From positions 2,346,089-2,378,797 of the forward strand of contig CP070746.1 in the NCBI GenBank assembly GCA_020348305.1: a DNA stretch of 32,709 bases. The letters run 5' to 3'. The translations under genes and the position numbers were made by a program. Below are positions 7,951 through 15,638 of the stretch, in pieces (the stretch's first letter is position 1; the number at the start of each line of letters is the position of its first letter). The notes under the pieces were generated by a model. That model made no database searches. It was not told where the DNA came from and saw nothing but the letters and a program-made list of their open reading frames with translations. This DNA comes from Desulfobacterales bacterium. Lineage in GTDB: Bacteria > Desulfobacterota > Desulfobacteria > Desulfobacterales > JAHEIW01.

Positions 7951-8142
7951 GCTGAGCATCAGCCATTTCTATTTTGCAATCCCTCTTCAGGGATTTACGC
8001 ATTGGCACCAGTGATATAACTTTAGATCACCTTAAAAAGCCTTAAAAGGCTCTCTTCTGGAAGTTGGATCATAACGTAGCATATTCTAATAATCGGTTGA
8101 GAGAATAATGATCCCAGAGATAAGGAGGTCACAGAAGGCTAC

Positions 8143-8889
8143 ATGAAATCAAAAGGCAAGGCTCCTAATCTAACAAGAAGTGTCATTGAAACCTTTAAAG
8201 AAAGATTCCTCAGTGGTGAGATCAAACCTGGAGACACCATCCCGTCAGAACGCGATCTCGCGGAACAGCTTAATGTTAGCAGGACCACTATCCGTGAAGC
8301 CATCATCGCGTTGAAAGTGATGGGGCTAGTTGATGTAAAACAGGGCAGGCGAGCAACGGTCACGGCGCCTTCCGTGGATAACGTTCTCGAAATCTTGTCT
8401 CTGGTTGCCCCTTTAGATCAAACGAATATCCTAAACCTTCTTGAATTGAGGGAGATTTTTGAGCCAGCATGTGTCTTTCTTGCAGCACAGCGGGTAACAG
8501 CAAGTGAACTCAGCATTATCAAGCAGAAGCTGGACAATATGGTACACTCTGTAGGTGATCTTAATGCCTTTTTTAAAGCCGATTATGCGTTCCACCGGGC
8601 AATCATGCTTGCAACCCACAATGACATGATTGTCATGTTCTATAATGTCTTCGAACCACTCCTTGAGAGTTTACATAAGAAGATTGTTGTTAGCAGCCAG
8701 GAAACCCTGAGTCACGAAAAGGTGCTCCAGGCCATGATGAGAGGGAACAGTAAACTGGCGAGCAATTTGGCTCGTGAGATTATTATCAACGCCCGTGATC
8801 GTTTATTAAAGACCATTACTGAAGAGGAGCAGGAGGTCGGTGACGTTTCCCTCGAGAGTCCAAATGATGCAGTATATAGGAATGTCTAG
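8143..8889 (+). CDS. GntR-family transcriptional regulator, FCD subfamily
   Basis: A 248-residue DNA-binding regulator. The N-terminal winged helix-turn-helix (about residues 10-70) shows the GntR pattern: GDTIPSERDLAEQLNVSRTT, then IREAIIALKVMGLVDVKQGR. The C-terminal all-helical FCD ligand domain (about 85-235) has LLELREIFEP, the ADYAFHRAI metal-binding Asp/His and the SHEKVLQAM histidine; the usual last His (RxH near the C-terminus) is not obvious. Such proteins bind a carboxylate or metal-carboxylate effector and normally act as repressors of the adjacent catabolic genes. AAGGAGGT at 8122-8129 is 13 nt from the ATG, a slightly long spacing. It stands just upstream of the aminotransferase, hydrolase and ABC genes and is the only local regulator, so it is the likely controller of this cluster. 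Confidence 0.92.
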   Translation: MKSKGKAPNLTRSVIETFKERFLSGEIKPGDTIPSERDLAEQLNVSRTTIREAIIALKVMGLVDVKQGRRATVTAPSVDNVLEILSLVAPLDQTNILNLLELREIFEPACVFLAAQRVTASELSIIKQKLDNMVHSVGDLNAFFKADYAFHRAIMLATHNDMIVMFYNVFEPLLESLHKKIVVSSQETLSHEKVLQAMMRGNSKLASNLAREIIINARDRLLKTITEEEQEVGDVSLESPNDAVYRNV

Positions 8890-8990
8890 TTGTATGAGCT
8901 GTTATCTTATTTGATTTATCATTGCATGTATTTCTAAAACTTCATTCATGTGAGGCTGAAAATAATGATGTCAATTGGAGGGTTCCTATC

Positions 8991-10355
8991 GTGAAACTTC
9001 AAGAAAATGTTCTTCCGGAAGTAGAAAGTATATGGGATGCTATTGAAAAAAACGCCTGGATTCCCTGGGTGAGTATGGCTGAGGTTGCTAAAAAGCGAGA
9101 GCAACCCATCATCACAAAAGGTGAGGGTATTTACTTAGAGGATGTGCATGGGAATCAATATCTCGATGCTTCCTCCGGTCCCGTGGCAGTCAACTACGGA
9201 TATGGCAATACGAGGATCGCTGATGCACTTAAAGACCAGTTAAGCAAGTTGCACTTTCTTCATTATCGGATTGCTTTTACCCAAGTAGTGGCTGATGTGT
9301 TCAGAAAGATCGCCGAACTCACCCCTGGTAGCTTGAATAGAATTCATCTGAATATAACCGGTTCTGACGCCGTTGAAGGAGCGATCAAGATAGCCAGAGG
9401 ATATTACGATGATCCTGAGAAAAATAAAATTCTCTCGTTATATGGATCCTACCATGGTCTCTCATATGGAACCCTGAGTATAACGGGGTTCACTTCCTTT
9501 AAAGACCCATTCAGATTAAACATTCCATCAGGCGGTCTACATGTACCACCGCCTTATTGTTATCGATGTCCTTATGGGTTGGTGTATCCAGGTTGTGATA
9601 TTATGTGTGCTCAGATGATAGATGAAGCCATTAAGGGGGAGGGAGCAAACGCCATTGCCGCATTTATTGGTGAACCTATAATGGGTGTCGGTGGCGTTAT
9701 AACCCCGCCAAAAGAATACTGGCCATTGGTCAAGGAGATTTGTGATAAACACGATGTTCTCCTGATTCTTGATGAAGTTATGACGGGGTGGGGGAGAACA
9801 GGTAAGCTATTTGCCTGCGAACATTGGAATGTCGAACCCGATATGATGACCATGGCCAAGGGCCTAAGTGGTGTTTACCAAGGCATCAGTGCCATCGCCG
9901 TACAGGAAAAGATATTTGATAAATTCAAGGACCAAAAGTTCTACCACTCGCACACGCAGTCCTGTAGCCCGCTATCATGCGCAGCTGCTTTGGCTGCCAT
10001 AAGCTTTATCGAAGATGAAAATCTGGTAGCGAAGGTCGCAGAAAAAGGTAAATACTTACGCAAGAAACTGGAAGAGCTCAGAGAGGATTCAGCGGCAGTC
10101 GGTGATATCAGAGGCAAAGGCTTGTTCCAAGGAATGGAGTTGGTGTCGGATAGAGAACAAAAATTGAGATTCAGCTCAAAAGATCCTGCCTTCACGGGTA
10201 TTCTCGAGAAGAAGTTTCTAGAAAGAGGCATGATTATTCGGATTGGCGGTTATAACTCAGACACCCTTTACTTTACACCTCCGCTGATCATCGAAAATGA
10301 CGAAATCGATCAGATGTGCGAGATTACTTGGGAGGTATTAAAAGAGATAGCCTGA
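8991..10355 (+). CDS. Class III PLP aminotransferase, copy B
   Basis: A second class III aminotransferase, 454 residues from a GTG at 8991. That start was chosen because TTGGAGGG lies 9 nt upstream; the frame opens at 8922 but the extra 23 residues do not match the family. Motifs are SYHGLSYGTLS (153-163), cofactor Asp261 in LILDEVMTGWGRTG and Schiff-base Lys290 in MTMAKGLSGVYQG. It carries the same CX2CX8CX3C set as copy A (Cys190, 193, 202, 206), with the surrounding PPPYCYRCP and YPGCDIMC closely matching. The two copies are clearly related but diverged, so they probably act on different amino donors or consecutive intermediates. It follows the regulator and precedes the phosphotriesterase-like gene by 39 bp. 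Confidence 0.92.
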   Translation: MKLQENVLPEVESIWDAIEKNAWIPWVSMAEVAKKREQPIITKGEGIYLEDVHGNQYLDASSGPVAVNYGYGNTRIADALKDQLSKLHFLHYRIAFTQVVADVFRKIAELTPGSLNRIHLNITGSDAVEGAIKIARGYYDDPEKNKILSLYGSYHGLSYGTLSITGFTSFKDPFRLNIPSGGLHVPPPYCYRCPYGLVYPGCDIMCAQMIDEAIKGEGANAIAAFIGEPIMGVGGVITPPKEYWPLVKEICDKHDVLLILDEVMTGWGRTGKLFACEHWNVEPDMMTMAKGLSGVYQGISAIAVQEKIFDKFKDQKFYHSHTQSCSPLSCAAALAAISFIEDENLVAKVAEKGKYLRKKLEELREDSAAVGDIRGKGLFQGMELVSDREQKLRFSSKDPAFTGILEKKFLERGMIIRIGGYNSDTLYFTPPLIIENDEIDQMCEITWEVLKEIA

Positions 10356-10394
10356 CCTGGTTACCATCAATTAACGGATTAACGGGGTTTATCA

Positions 10395-11441
10395 ATGCAA
10401 ATGAACGAAAGAGTTAAGACAGTTTTGGGAGATATTTCCCCTGAGGAATTGGGCATTACCCTGATGCATGAGCATCTGCTTTGCGATCTTAGGCCTTACT
10501 TTGAACTTCCATCTCAAGTGACAAAGAGAAAGGTAGCCAATGAAAAGGTAGAGATCACCAATCTTGGAATTCTGCGCAGAGATCCTTTTGCTATCCTGGA
10601 TAATTTGCTTCTGGACGATGCCGACCTTGCATTAGACGAGATCAATAAATTTAAATGGGCCGGCGGTGAAACAGTTGTGGAAGTGACATGTAACGGTATG
10701 GGTAGGGATGTCATTGCCCTGAGGAAAATAGCAGTTGAAACCGGACTGAACATCATTGCCGGTTGTGGATATTATATTGATTTATCACACCCTGCATCCC
10801 TAAAAGACAAAAGCATCGATGAGATCAGTAACGAAATTATCGAAGAGATAAAGAAGGGAATTGATGGCACCCATATCAGGCCCGGCGTAATTGGTGAGAT
10901 CGGTACCAGCCAAATCCTTACCCAAAACGAAGAAAAAGTTCTGCGGGCGGCAGCCAGGGCACAAAAAGAGACAGGGTTGCCGATCTATGTGCACCCGTAT
11001 TTTCGCGATGGTAAACGGCATGCGCTGAAGATATTAGACATCCTGGAAGAGGAGGGTGTCAATCTTCAGCAGGTTATTATTTGCCACATGGATGGAAATC
11101 TGGACTTAGAATATCACAAGTTGGTCGCAAAGCGGGGGGCATATATCGAATATGATACCTTTGGCAAAGAGTACACCCGGACGGATCAATCCTATGAGCT
11201 TCCCAAAGATACGCAACGCGTGCGGTCAATTGTAGATATGATTCAAGAAGGTTTTGTAGAGAACATCCTTATATCGCAAGATATTTGCTTCAAGATGGAT
11301 TTACAGAGATATGGCGGGTGGGGCTACGATCATATTTTGACAAATATTGTCCCCATGTTCTACAAAACTGGTGTTGGAGACGATATTATCCGCCGAATTG
11401 TTGAAGTCAATCCCAGAAATGCTTTGACGATCAGGGGATAA
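10395..11441 (+). CDS. Phosphotriesterase-family metallohydrolase (probable lactonase/esterase)
   Basis: A binuclear-metal TIM-barrel hydrolase of 348 residues. The HxH pair is in TLMHEHLLCD (His25, His27); further ligands are in IYVHPYF, VIICHMDGN and the ISQDICF aspartate. Where classical phosphotriesterases have a carboxylated lysine, the matching strand here reads GVIGEIGTS, giving a Glu bridge as in the E. coli PTE homology protein. In a carbon-catabolic setting a lactonase or carboxylester role is likelier than phosphotriester hydrolysis. The start has only a weak AACGGGG ribosome binding site; the ATG at 10401 is an equal candidate. The gene probably belongs to the same transcript as the aminotransferase upstream. 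Confidence 0.9.
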   Translation: MQMNERVKTVLGDISPEELGITLMHEHLLCDLRPYFELPSQVTKRKVANEKVEITNLGILRRDPFAILDNLLLDDADLALDEINKFKWAGGETVVEVTCNGMGRDVIALRKIAVETGLNIIAGCGYYIDLSHPASLKDKSIDEISNEIIEEIKKGIDGTHIRPGVIGEIGTSQILTQNEEKVLRAAARAQKETGLPIYVHPYFRDGKRHALKILDILEEEGVNLQQVIICHMDGNLDLEYHKLVAKRGAYIEYDTFGKEYTRTDQSYELPKDTQRVRSIVDMIQEGFVENILISQDICFKMDLQRYGGWGYDHILTNIVPMFYKTGVGDDIIRRIVEVNPRNALTIRG

Positions 11442-11499
11442 GCATCTCAGTAGTCCTAGTCTGCAGATCGGCGCGTCGAAAACATCAACAACAGGAGCC

Positions 11500-11512
11500 G
11501 AAAGGAGGTGAT
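11500..11512 (+). promoter_or_regulatory. Orphan perfect Shine-Dalgarno sequence in the leader of the binding-protein gene
   Basis: GAAAGGAGGTGAT is a 13-nt exact complement of the conserved 3' end of bacterial 16S rRNA, yet no ATG, GTG or TTG follows at a usable distance. The true start of the next gene (11592) has its own AAAGGAGG. It may be a ribosome standby or mRNA-stabilising (STAB-SD-like) site, or a relic of a lost gene. Confidence 0.4.
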
Positions 11513-11591
11513 AAAATTACGAGTTTCTGAAATTAACCGAACTTATTCACATTGTTAAGCATCTTAAACCATAAGCGAAAGGAGGCTGACC

Positions 11592-13007
11592 ATGGCTAAG
11601 AAGAAAGGAATTACCAGGCGAGACTTTCTAAAAGGTGTTGCTGGAGCCGCCGCCCTGGGCACAGGGGCCACGTTCCTGCCTCGTAAGGCCCATGCAGCCA
11701 AGCGCACCCTGAGAATCTGGCATACAGAAGCCTCAGCTGTTGCTGTAAAGGCGGTTCAGAAGGTTTGCGACAAATTTGAACAACTCCATCCGGATGTCAA
11801 GGTCTTTGCGGAGGGTCTCGGATGGGCCGGACTCGGCACAAAGCTCACTACCTCCATTGCTGCCGGCAATCCTCCTGACATTACCCACATCCAGCCTTAC
11901 ATGTATCGCTCGTTGCAGATTAAAGGCGAATTGGTGCCGGTGGATGATGTTTACAACCATCTGGGGATTGACAATATCTTCGAAGCGGTGCGGGATATTG
12001 CGCATTATGACGGTAAATACTGGGGCATCTCCCATGAAGTCGGCACCCCGGTTCTGTTGATCAGAAAGGATTTGGCCGAGAAAGCCGGATATAAAGTCCC
12101 GAAGGATTGGACCAAACCGATGTTCAAGACCTGGGACGAAGAAATTGAATATCTTGAAGCCGTCACCGATCCCAAAAAGGGACAATGGGGCATGAGCCTG
12201 CCCGGCACCGCCTACTTCCTTCAGGAGCACTGCGGAAGATGGGTGGCATCAAATGGTGGCAGCTTTTACGATGAAAAGTGGAACCCAGTGTTTGATCAAG
12301 ACCCGTTTGTCGGGGTTTTGGACTTCATCTTGACCCTCTCCAAAAAGAAAATTGTACCACCTGATTGGTTGAGTCAGTCATGGCTGGGGATGATCCAGGA
12401 GATTTGTTTGGGAAAGACCACTTTGATTGACCACGGTTATGGAAGAATTGCGCTTTCTATCGACAAATATGCTCCTGGAAAGGCGTCAGAGGACTATTTC
12501 TATCCCATCTGGCGACCTGTGGGTCCGCTGGGTGAAAAATCCTACACTGATCTCGACGCGGAATTGTGGGTGGTATTTTCCAAGTCGAAGAACCAGGACC
12601 TTGCCATGGAATGGTTGAAACTCTTCTACGAGCGGGATCTTTACTTGAATTACATCGCGCAGTATCCGGTTCACATGTACCCGATTACCAAGTCACTGGC
12701 GAATGACCCTGGTTATAAAGCCCTGCCTGAGCTAAAACAGTGGAAAGCATGGATCGATATCCAGGCTGAATATATCAGCCGGAAGCAGGCATTGCCGGTG
12801 GGCATCTATGCCCCCCATGAACTGCATATCCCATTTGTGATGGAGGTTTTTGACTCAGGCATCATTGTTGATGAGATTGTATCGGTTGTCCAAGGGCGCA
12901 GAAATCCCAAGCAGGCCGGACAACGGATGACGGAACGGACCAAAGAGCTTATCAAGAAAATTGGATACCCTGTTCCCGATCCAATCAAGGCCGCGAAGTC
13001 GGCCTAA
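11592..13007 (+). CDS. ABC importer solute-binding protein (family 1), Tat-exported
   Basis: Periplasmic substrate-binding component of a carbohydrate-type (CUT1) ABC importer, 471 residues. The N-terminus has a twin-arginine signal, ITRRDFLKG (Arg9-Arg10), a hydrophobic stretch to about residue 29 and a probable cleavage after AHA (33-35). The mature part begins KRTLRIWHTEAS and has the SBP family 1 pattern PDITHIQPYMYRSL near 95-108. Tat export means it folds in the cytoplasm, perhaps with a bound ligand or cofactor. AAAGGAGG precedes the ATG by a standard distance. The two permeases follow after a strong hairpin (13026-13085), which would allow more binding protein than permease. The ligand is unknown: sugars, polyols and glycerol phosphates are typical for the family. 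Confidence 0.93.
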   Translation: MAKKKGITRRDFLKGVAGAAALGTGATFLPRKAHAAKRTLRIWHTEASAVAVKAVQKVCDKFEQLHPDVKVFAEGLGWAGLGTKLTTSIAAGNPPDITHIQPYMYRSLQIKGELVPVDDVYNHLGIDNIFEAVRDIAHYDGKYWGISHEVGTPVLLIRKDLAEKAGYKVPKDWTKPMFKTWDEEIEYLEAVTDPKKGQWGMSLPGTAYFLQEHCGRWVASNGGSFYDEKWNPVFDQDPFVGVLDFILTLSKKKIVPPDWLSQSWLGMIQEICLGKTTLIDHGYGRIALSIDKYAPGKASEDYFYPIWRPVGPLGEKSYTDLDAELWVVFSKSKNQDLAMEWLKLFYERDLYLNYIAQYPVHMYPITKSLANDPGYKALPELKQWKAWIDIQAEYISRKQALPVGIYAPHELHIPFVMEVFDSGIIVDEIVSVVQGRRNPKQAGQRMTERTKELIKKIGYPVPDPIKAAKSA

Positions 13008-13025
13008 GAAGATTGTCTAAAACAA

Positions 13026-13085
13026 TGAAATACACCCCTTGTGTGCTTTAGTTCTAATAATTCCGGTTCCGGGGGGTGTATTTCA
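13026..13085 (+). terminator. Strong intra-operon hairpin (attenuator or mRNA stabiliser)
   Basis: Perfect 13-bp arms, TGAAATACACCCC (13026-13038) and GGGGTGTATTTCA (13073-13085), enclose a 34-nt loop. No U-run follows, so it is less a full terminator than a 3' mRNA stabiliser or partial block between the binding-protein gene and the permease genes, as known for the mal operon of enterobacteria. Confidence 0.65.
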
Positions 13086-13146
13086 CATTGGTAATTTTAA
13101 TTCTTAGGTTAATCTTCGATTTGAATTACAAGCAGATGGTAATGGA

Positions 13147-14019
13147 ATGAAGTACAAGGAACATATTCAAGGACTTTCTCTAGTCGCCCCTTGCCTGGTC
13201 ATCATATTTGGGTTCATTTTCTTCCCTGTCGGCTATTCATTCTGGTTGAGTTTCACCAATAAGCAAACGCTCTATCCGGATTACGATTATGTAGGCTTCG
13301 GTAATTACGTTATGCTTTCCGGAGAGGAAGAATTCTGGATGAGCATGTGGCAGGGTACCATATTTGCTGTCGGCACGATTTTTTTTCAGGTGATTCTTGG
13401 TCTGGCAGCCGCCTTGGTGCTCAACCAGGCTTTTCGTGGTAGGGGATTTGTAAGGGGATTAACCCTTTTTCCTTATATGCTGCCGACCATCGTGACCATT
13501 CTTCTCTGGAAATGGTTGCTGAGTACGACTTACGGGCCCATCAACTACTTCCTACAGGTCATTGGGATTATCGACCAGCCGGTGGTTTGGCTGGGTGCAA
13601 ATTGGATCATGGCCTCCACCATATTCGTCGGTGTGTGGCAGTTTTTCCCTTTTGTGGTCATCACGTTGCTGGCACGGTTGCAAACCATCGATCTGGAGTT
13701 ATACGAGGCTGCCGCCATCGATGGGGCCAATGCCTGGAAACGATTTTTTTTCATCACCCTTCCCCAGTTGCGATTTGTGCTTTTGGTCGTGATACTTTTG
13801 CGAACCTTCTTCATGTTTACCAAATTTGACGTTCCGTGGCTCATGGCAACCGGCGGTGGTCTGCAACGGCTCATCTCGAACTGGCCGGTTTATGCCTTTA
13901 GAAGGACATTCGGACAACTTCAAGCTGGGGAGGGAGCTGCTATTTCCGTCCTTCTCTTTTTTGCGCTGGTTTTAATGACGATTATATATTTCAGGATTTA
14001 TCGCAAGGAGGAGGCCTAA
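13147..14019 (+). CDS. ABC importer permease (MalF/UgpA-type)
   Basis: Inner-membrane permease of the CUT1 importer, 290 residues with about six hydrophobic helices beginning near residue 12. The cytoplasmic EAA loop that docks on the ATPase is clear: YEAAAIDGANAWKRFFFITL from about residue 186. The Shine-Dalgarno region is weak (GGTAATGG), which with the upstream hairpin suggests lower expression than the binding protein. The stop codon is directly followed by the ATG of the next permease, so the two are probably translationally coupled. Confidence 0.93.
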   Translation: MKYKEHIQGLSLVAPCLVIIFGFIFFPVGYSFWLSFTNKQTLYPDYDYVGFGNYVMLSGEEEFWMSMWQGTIFAVGTIFFQVILGLAAALVLNQAFRGRGFVRGLTLFPYMLPTIVTILLWKWLLSTTYGPINYFLQVIGIIDQPVVWLGANWIMASTIFVGVWQFFPFVVITLLARLQTIDLELYEAAAIDGANAWKRFFFITLPQLRFVLLVVILLRTFFMFTKFDVPWLMATGGGLQRLISNWPVYAFRRTFGQLQAGEGAAISVLLFFALVLMTIIYFRIYRKEEA

Positions 14020-14868
14020 ATGCTGACCAAATTGATTTTTGAGTTTAAACGGCTTTCTTTTAGGTCCGTACTGTATCTTTGTGGCGCAACTTTGGTTGTT
14101 TTTTGCGGCATCCCCCTGATATGGATGCTCTTTACTTCCTTGAAGCCTCTAGAGGTACTTTTTTCATACCCGCCGGCCATTTTCAGTCACTACACCCTTT
14201 CAAACTTCAAGCGTTTATTCACAGATACATACTTTCTGGTCTATCTCAAGAACAGTATTGTTGTTGCCGGAACCACCGTTATCCTGGACATCGTTATCGC
14301 GACTTTTGGCGCCTATAGCCTGACACGATTTCGGTTTGTGGGCAAGGAACTGCTGGCCAGCTTGACGTTATTTACCTATATGTTTGCACCCATAATGATC
14401 ATCATACCCGTCTATGTGCTGTTGAATGACCTGGGTTTAACGGATTCCCATTTGGGAATTATCCTGGCGTATACCTCCATTTCGCTCCCGTTTACCCTCT
14501 GGTTATTAAGAGCCTTTTTTCAGTCGTTTCCCATAGATCTTGAAGAGGCTGCCTTTATTGATGGGGCCAACCGATTCCAGTCGCTCGTTTGGGTTGTCAT
14601 TCCGCAAGCCCTGCCCGGGATTATTGCCACCTCGGTTTTTGCCTTTGTGGTGGTGTGGAACGACTTTCTGTTTGCCCGGGTTCTGTTGACAAGCACCCAC
14701 TTGAAGACCATGCCGATTGGCCTTCAGGACATCTACGAATCAACGATCGTAGATTGGGGTTTGCTCATGTCGGCAGCGGTAATCGTTTCAATCCCCGCCC
14801 TGATTTTTTTTCTAACTATCCAGAAATTCCTGATTAAAGGCTGGGGCATGGGAGCTGTGAAAGGATAA
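14020..14868 (+). CDS. ABC importer permease (MalG/UgpE-type)
   Basis: Partner permease of 282 residues with six predicted membrane helices and the EAA motif LEEAAFIDGANRFQSLVWVV near residue 180. AAGGAGG lies inside the end of the previous gene, and the ATG abuts its TAA without any gap. Together with the preceding gene it would form the heterodimeric channel of a carbohydrate-type importer. The ATPase is not next, as is usual, but follows after a crotonase gene. Confidence 0.93.
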   Translation: MLTKLIFEFKRLSFRSVLYLCGATLVVFCGIPLIWMLFTSLKPLEVLFSYPPAIFSHYTLSNFKRLFTDTYFLVYLKNSIVVAGTTVILDIVIATFGAYSLTRFRFVGKELLASLTLFTYMFAPIMIIIPVYVLLNDLGLTDSHLGIILAYTSISLPFTLWLLRAFFQSFPIDLEEAAFIDGANRFQSLVWVVIPQALPGIIATSVFAFVVVWNDFLFARVLLTSTHLKTMPIGLQDIYESTIVDWGLLMSAAVIVSIPALIFFLTIQKFLIKGWGMGAVKG

Positions 14869-14906
14869 CGACTGTATTTTCGATTTGGATTGGGAGAAAA
14901 TTTCTG

Positions 14907-15629
14907 ATGAGAATGGTTATATTGGAGAAAAAAGAGCGCTTGGCATTGATTACATTGAACAGACCCGACAAGCTAAACGCCTTGAACAGTGAGGCAGTCA
15001 ATGCACTCATCAAAGCTGCGGAAGAAATCGAAAAAGATGATGATATCCGGGTCGTTATCATTACGGGCGCGGGGGGTAAGGCTTTTTCTTCCGGCTCGGA
15101 TCTAACCGAACTTCAGGAAATTACCGCGGTCGAGTTACGCCAGCGAATTGAATCGCCGAATATCATCCGAAACTTGAGCAAGCCGGTCGTCGCAATGATC
15201 CAGGGATATGCCTTAGGCGGTGGGTTGGAACTTGCTCTGGCCTGTGACATCCGGGTGGCGTCTGAGGATGCCAAGCTGGGCTTCCCTGAAATCACCCATG
15301 GCTGGCTACCTGCAGGAGGCGGTGGAACCCAAGTGCTTCCGCGGCTGGTCGGTGAAGGGATGGCTATGAAACTTATTTTGACGGGCAAGTTTATCTCGGC
15401 AGCCGAGGCAAAACAAATCGGACTGGTAGAGATGGTGGTTCCCGCCGATCAATTGCAAGCGGAAACTCAAAAGCTAGCCGAGGACATTGCCGAAAAACCC
15501 GTTGAGATCCTAAGGCTGGCAAAGGAGGCCATCAAAGCGTCGGTCCATACCAACTTCCAGTCAAGATTAAATTATGAAACGGCCCTAAACGCTATCTGCT
15601 TTGCCATCAAGCGTGAAGAGGGAAAATAA
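14907..15629 (+). CDS. Enoyl-CoA hydratase/isomerase (crotonase family)
   Basis: A CoA-dependent hydratase or isomerase of 240 residues. Oxyanion-hole segments are AFSSGSDLTEL (about residues 55-65) and YALGGGLELALACD. Both glutamates used by classical enoyl-CoA hydratase are kept: one in GGGLELA and one in LGFPEITHGWLPAGGGGTQ. Hydratase activity is therefore plausible. GGGAG lies 10 nt before the ATG. It is oddly inserted between the permease and ATPase genes of an ABC importer (ATPase ATG 9 bp downstream), which ties uptake to CoA-thioester catabolism of the same compound. Confidence 0.9.
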   Translation: MRMVILEKKERLALITLNRPDKLNALNSEAVNALIKAAEEIEKDDDIRVVIITGAGGKAFSSGSDLTELQEITAVELRQRIESPNIIRNLSKPVVAMIQGYALGGGLELALACDIRVASEDAKLGFPEITHGWLPAGGGGTQVLPRLVGEGMAMKLILTGKFISAAEAKQIGLVEMVVPADQLQAETQKLAEDIAEKPVEILRLAKEAIKASVHTNFQSRLNYETALNAICFAIKREEGK

Positions 15630-15638
15630 GAGTGTGTC

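Noticed and set aside
8008..8025. Sigma-54-like TTGGCAC near 8003 in the GntR leader
   Set aside because: The -12 GC element is missing at the needed spacing and no enhancer-binding activator gene is present.
11733..12230. Minus-strand frame of 165 codons inside the binding-protein gene
   Set aside because: Shadow of the sense gene; no recognisable domain.
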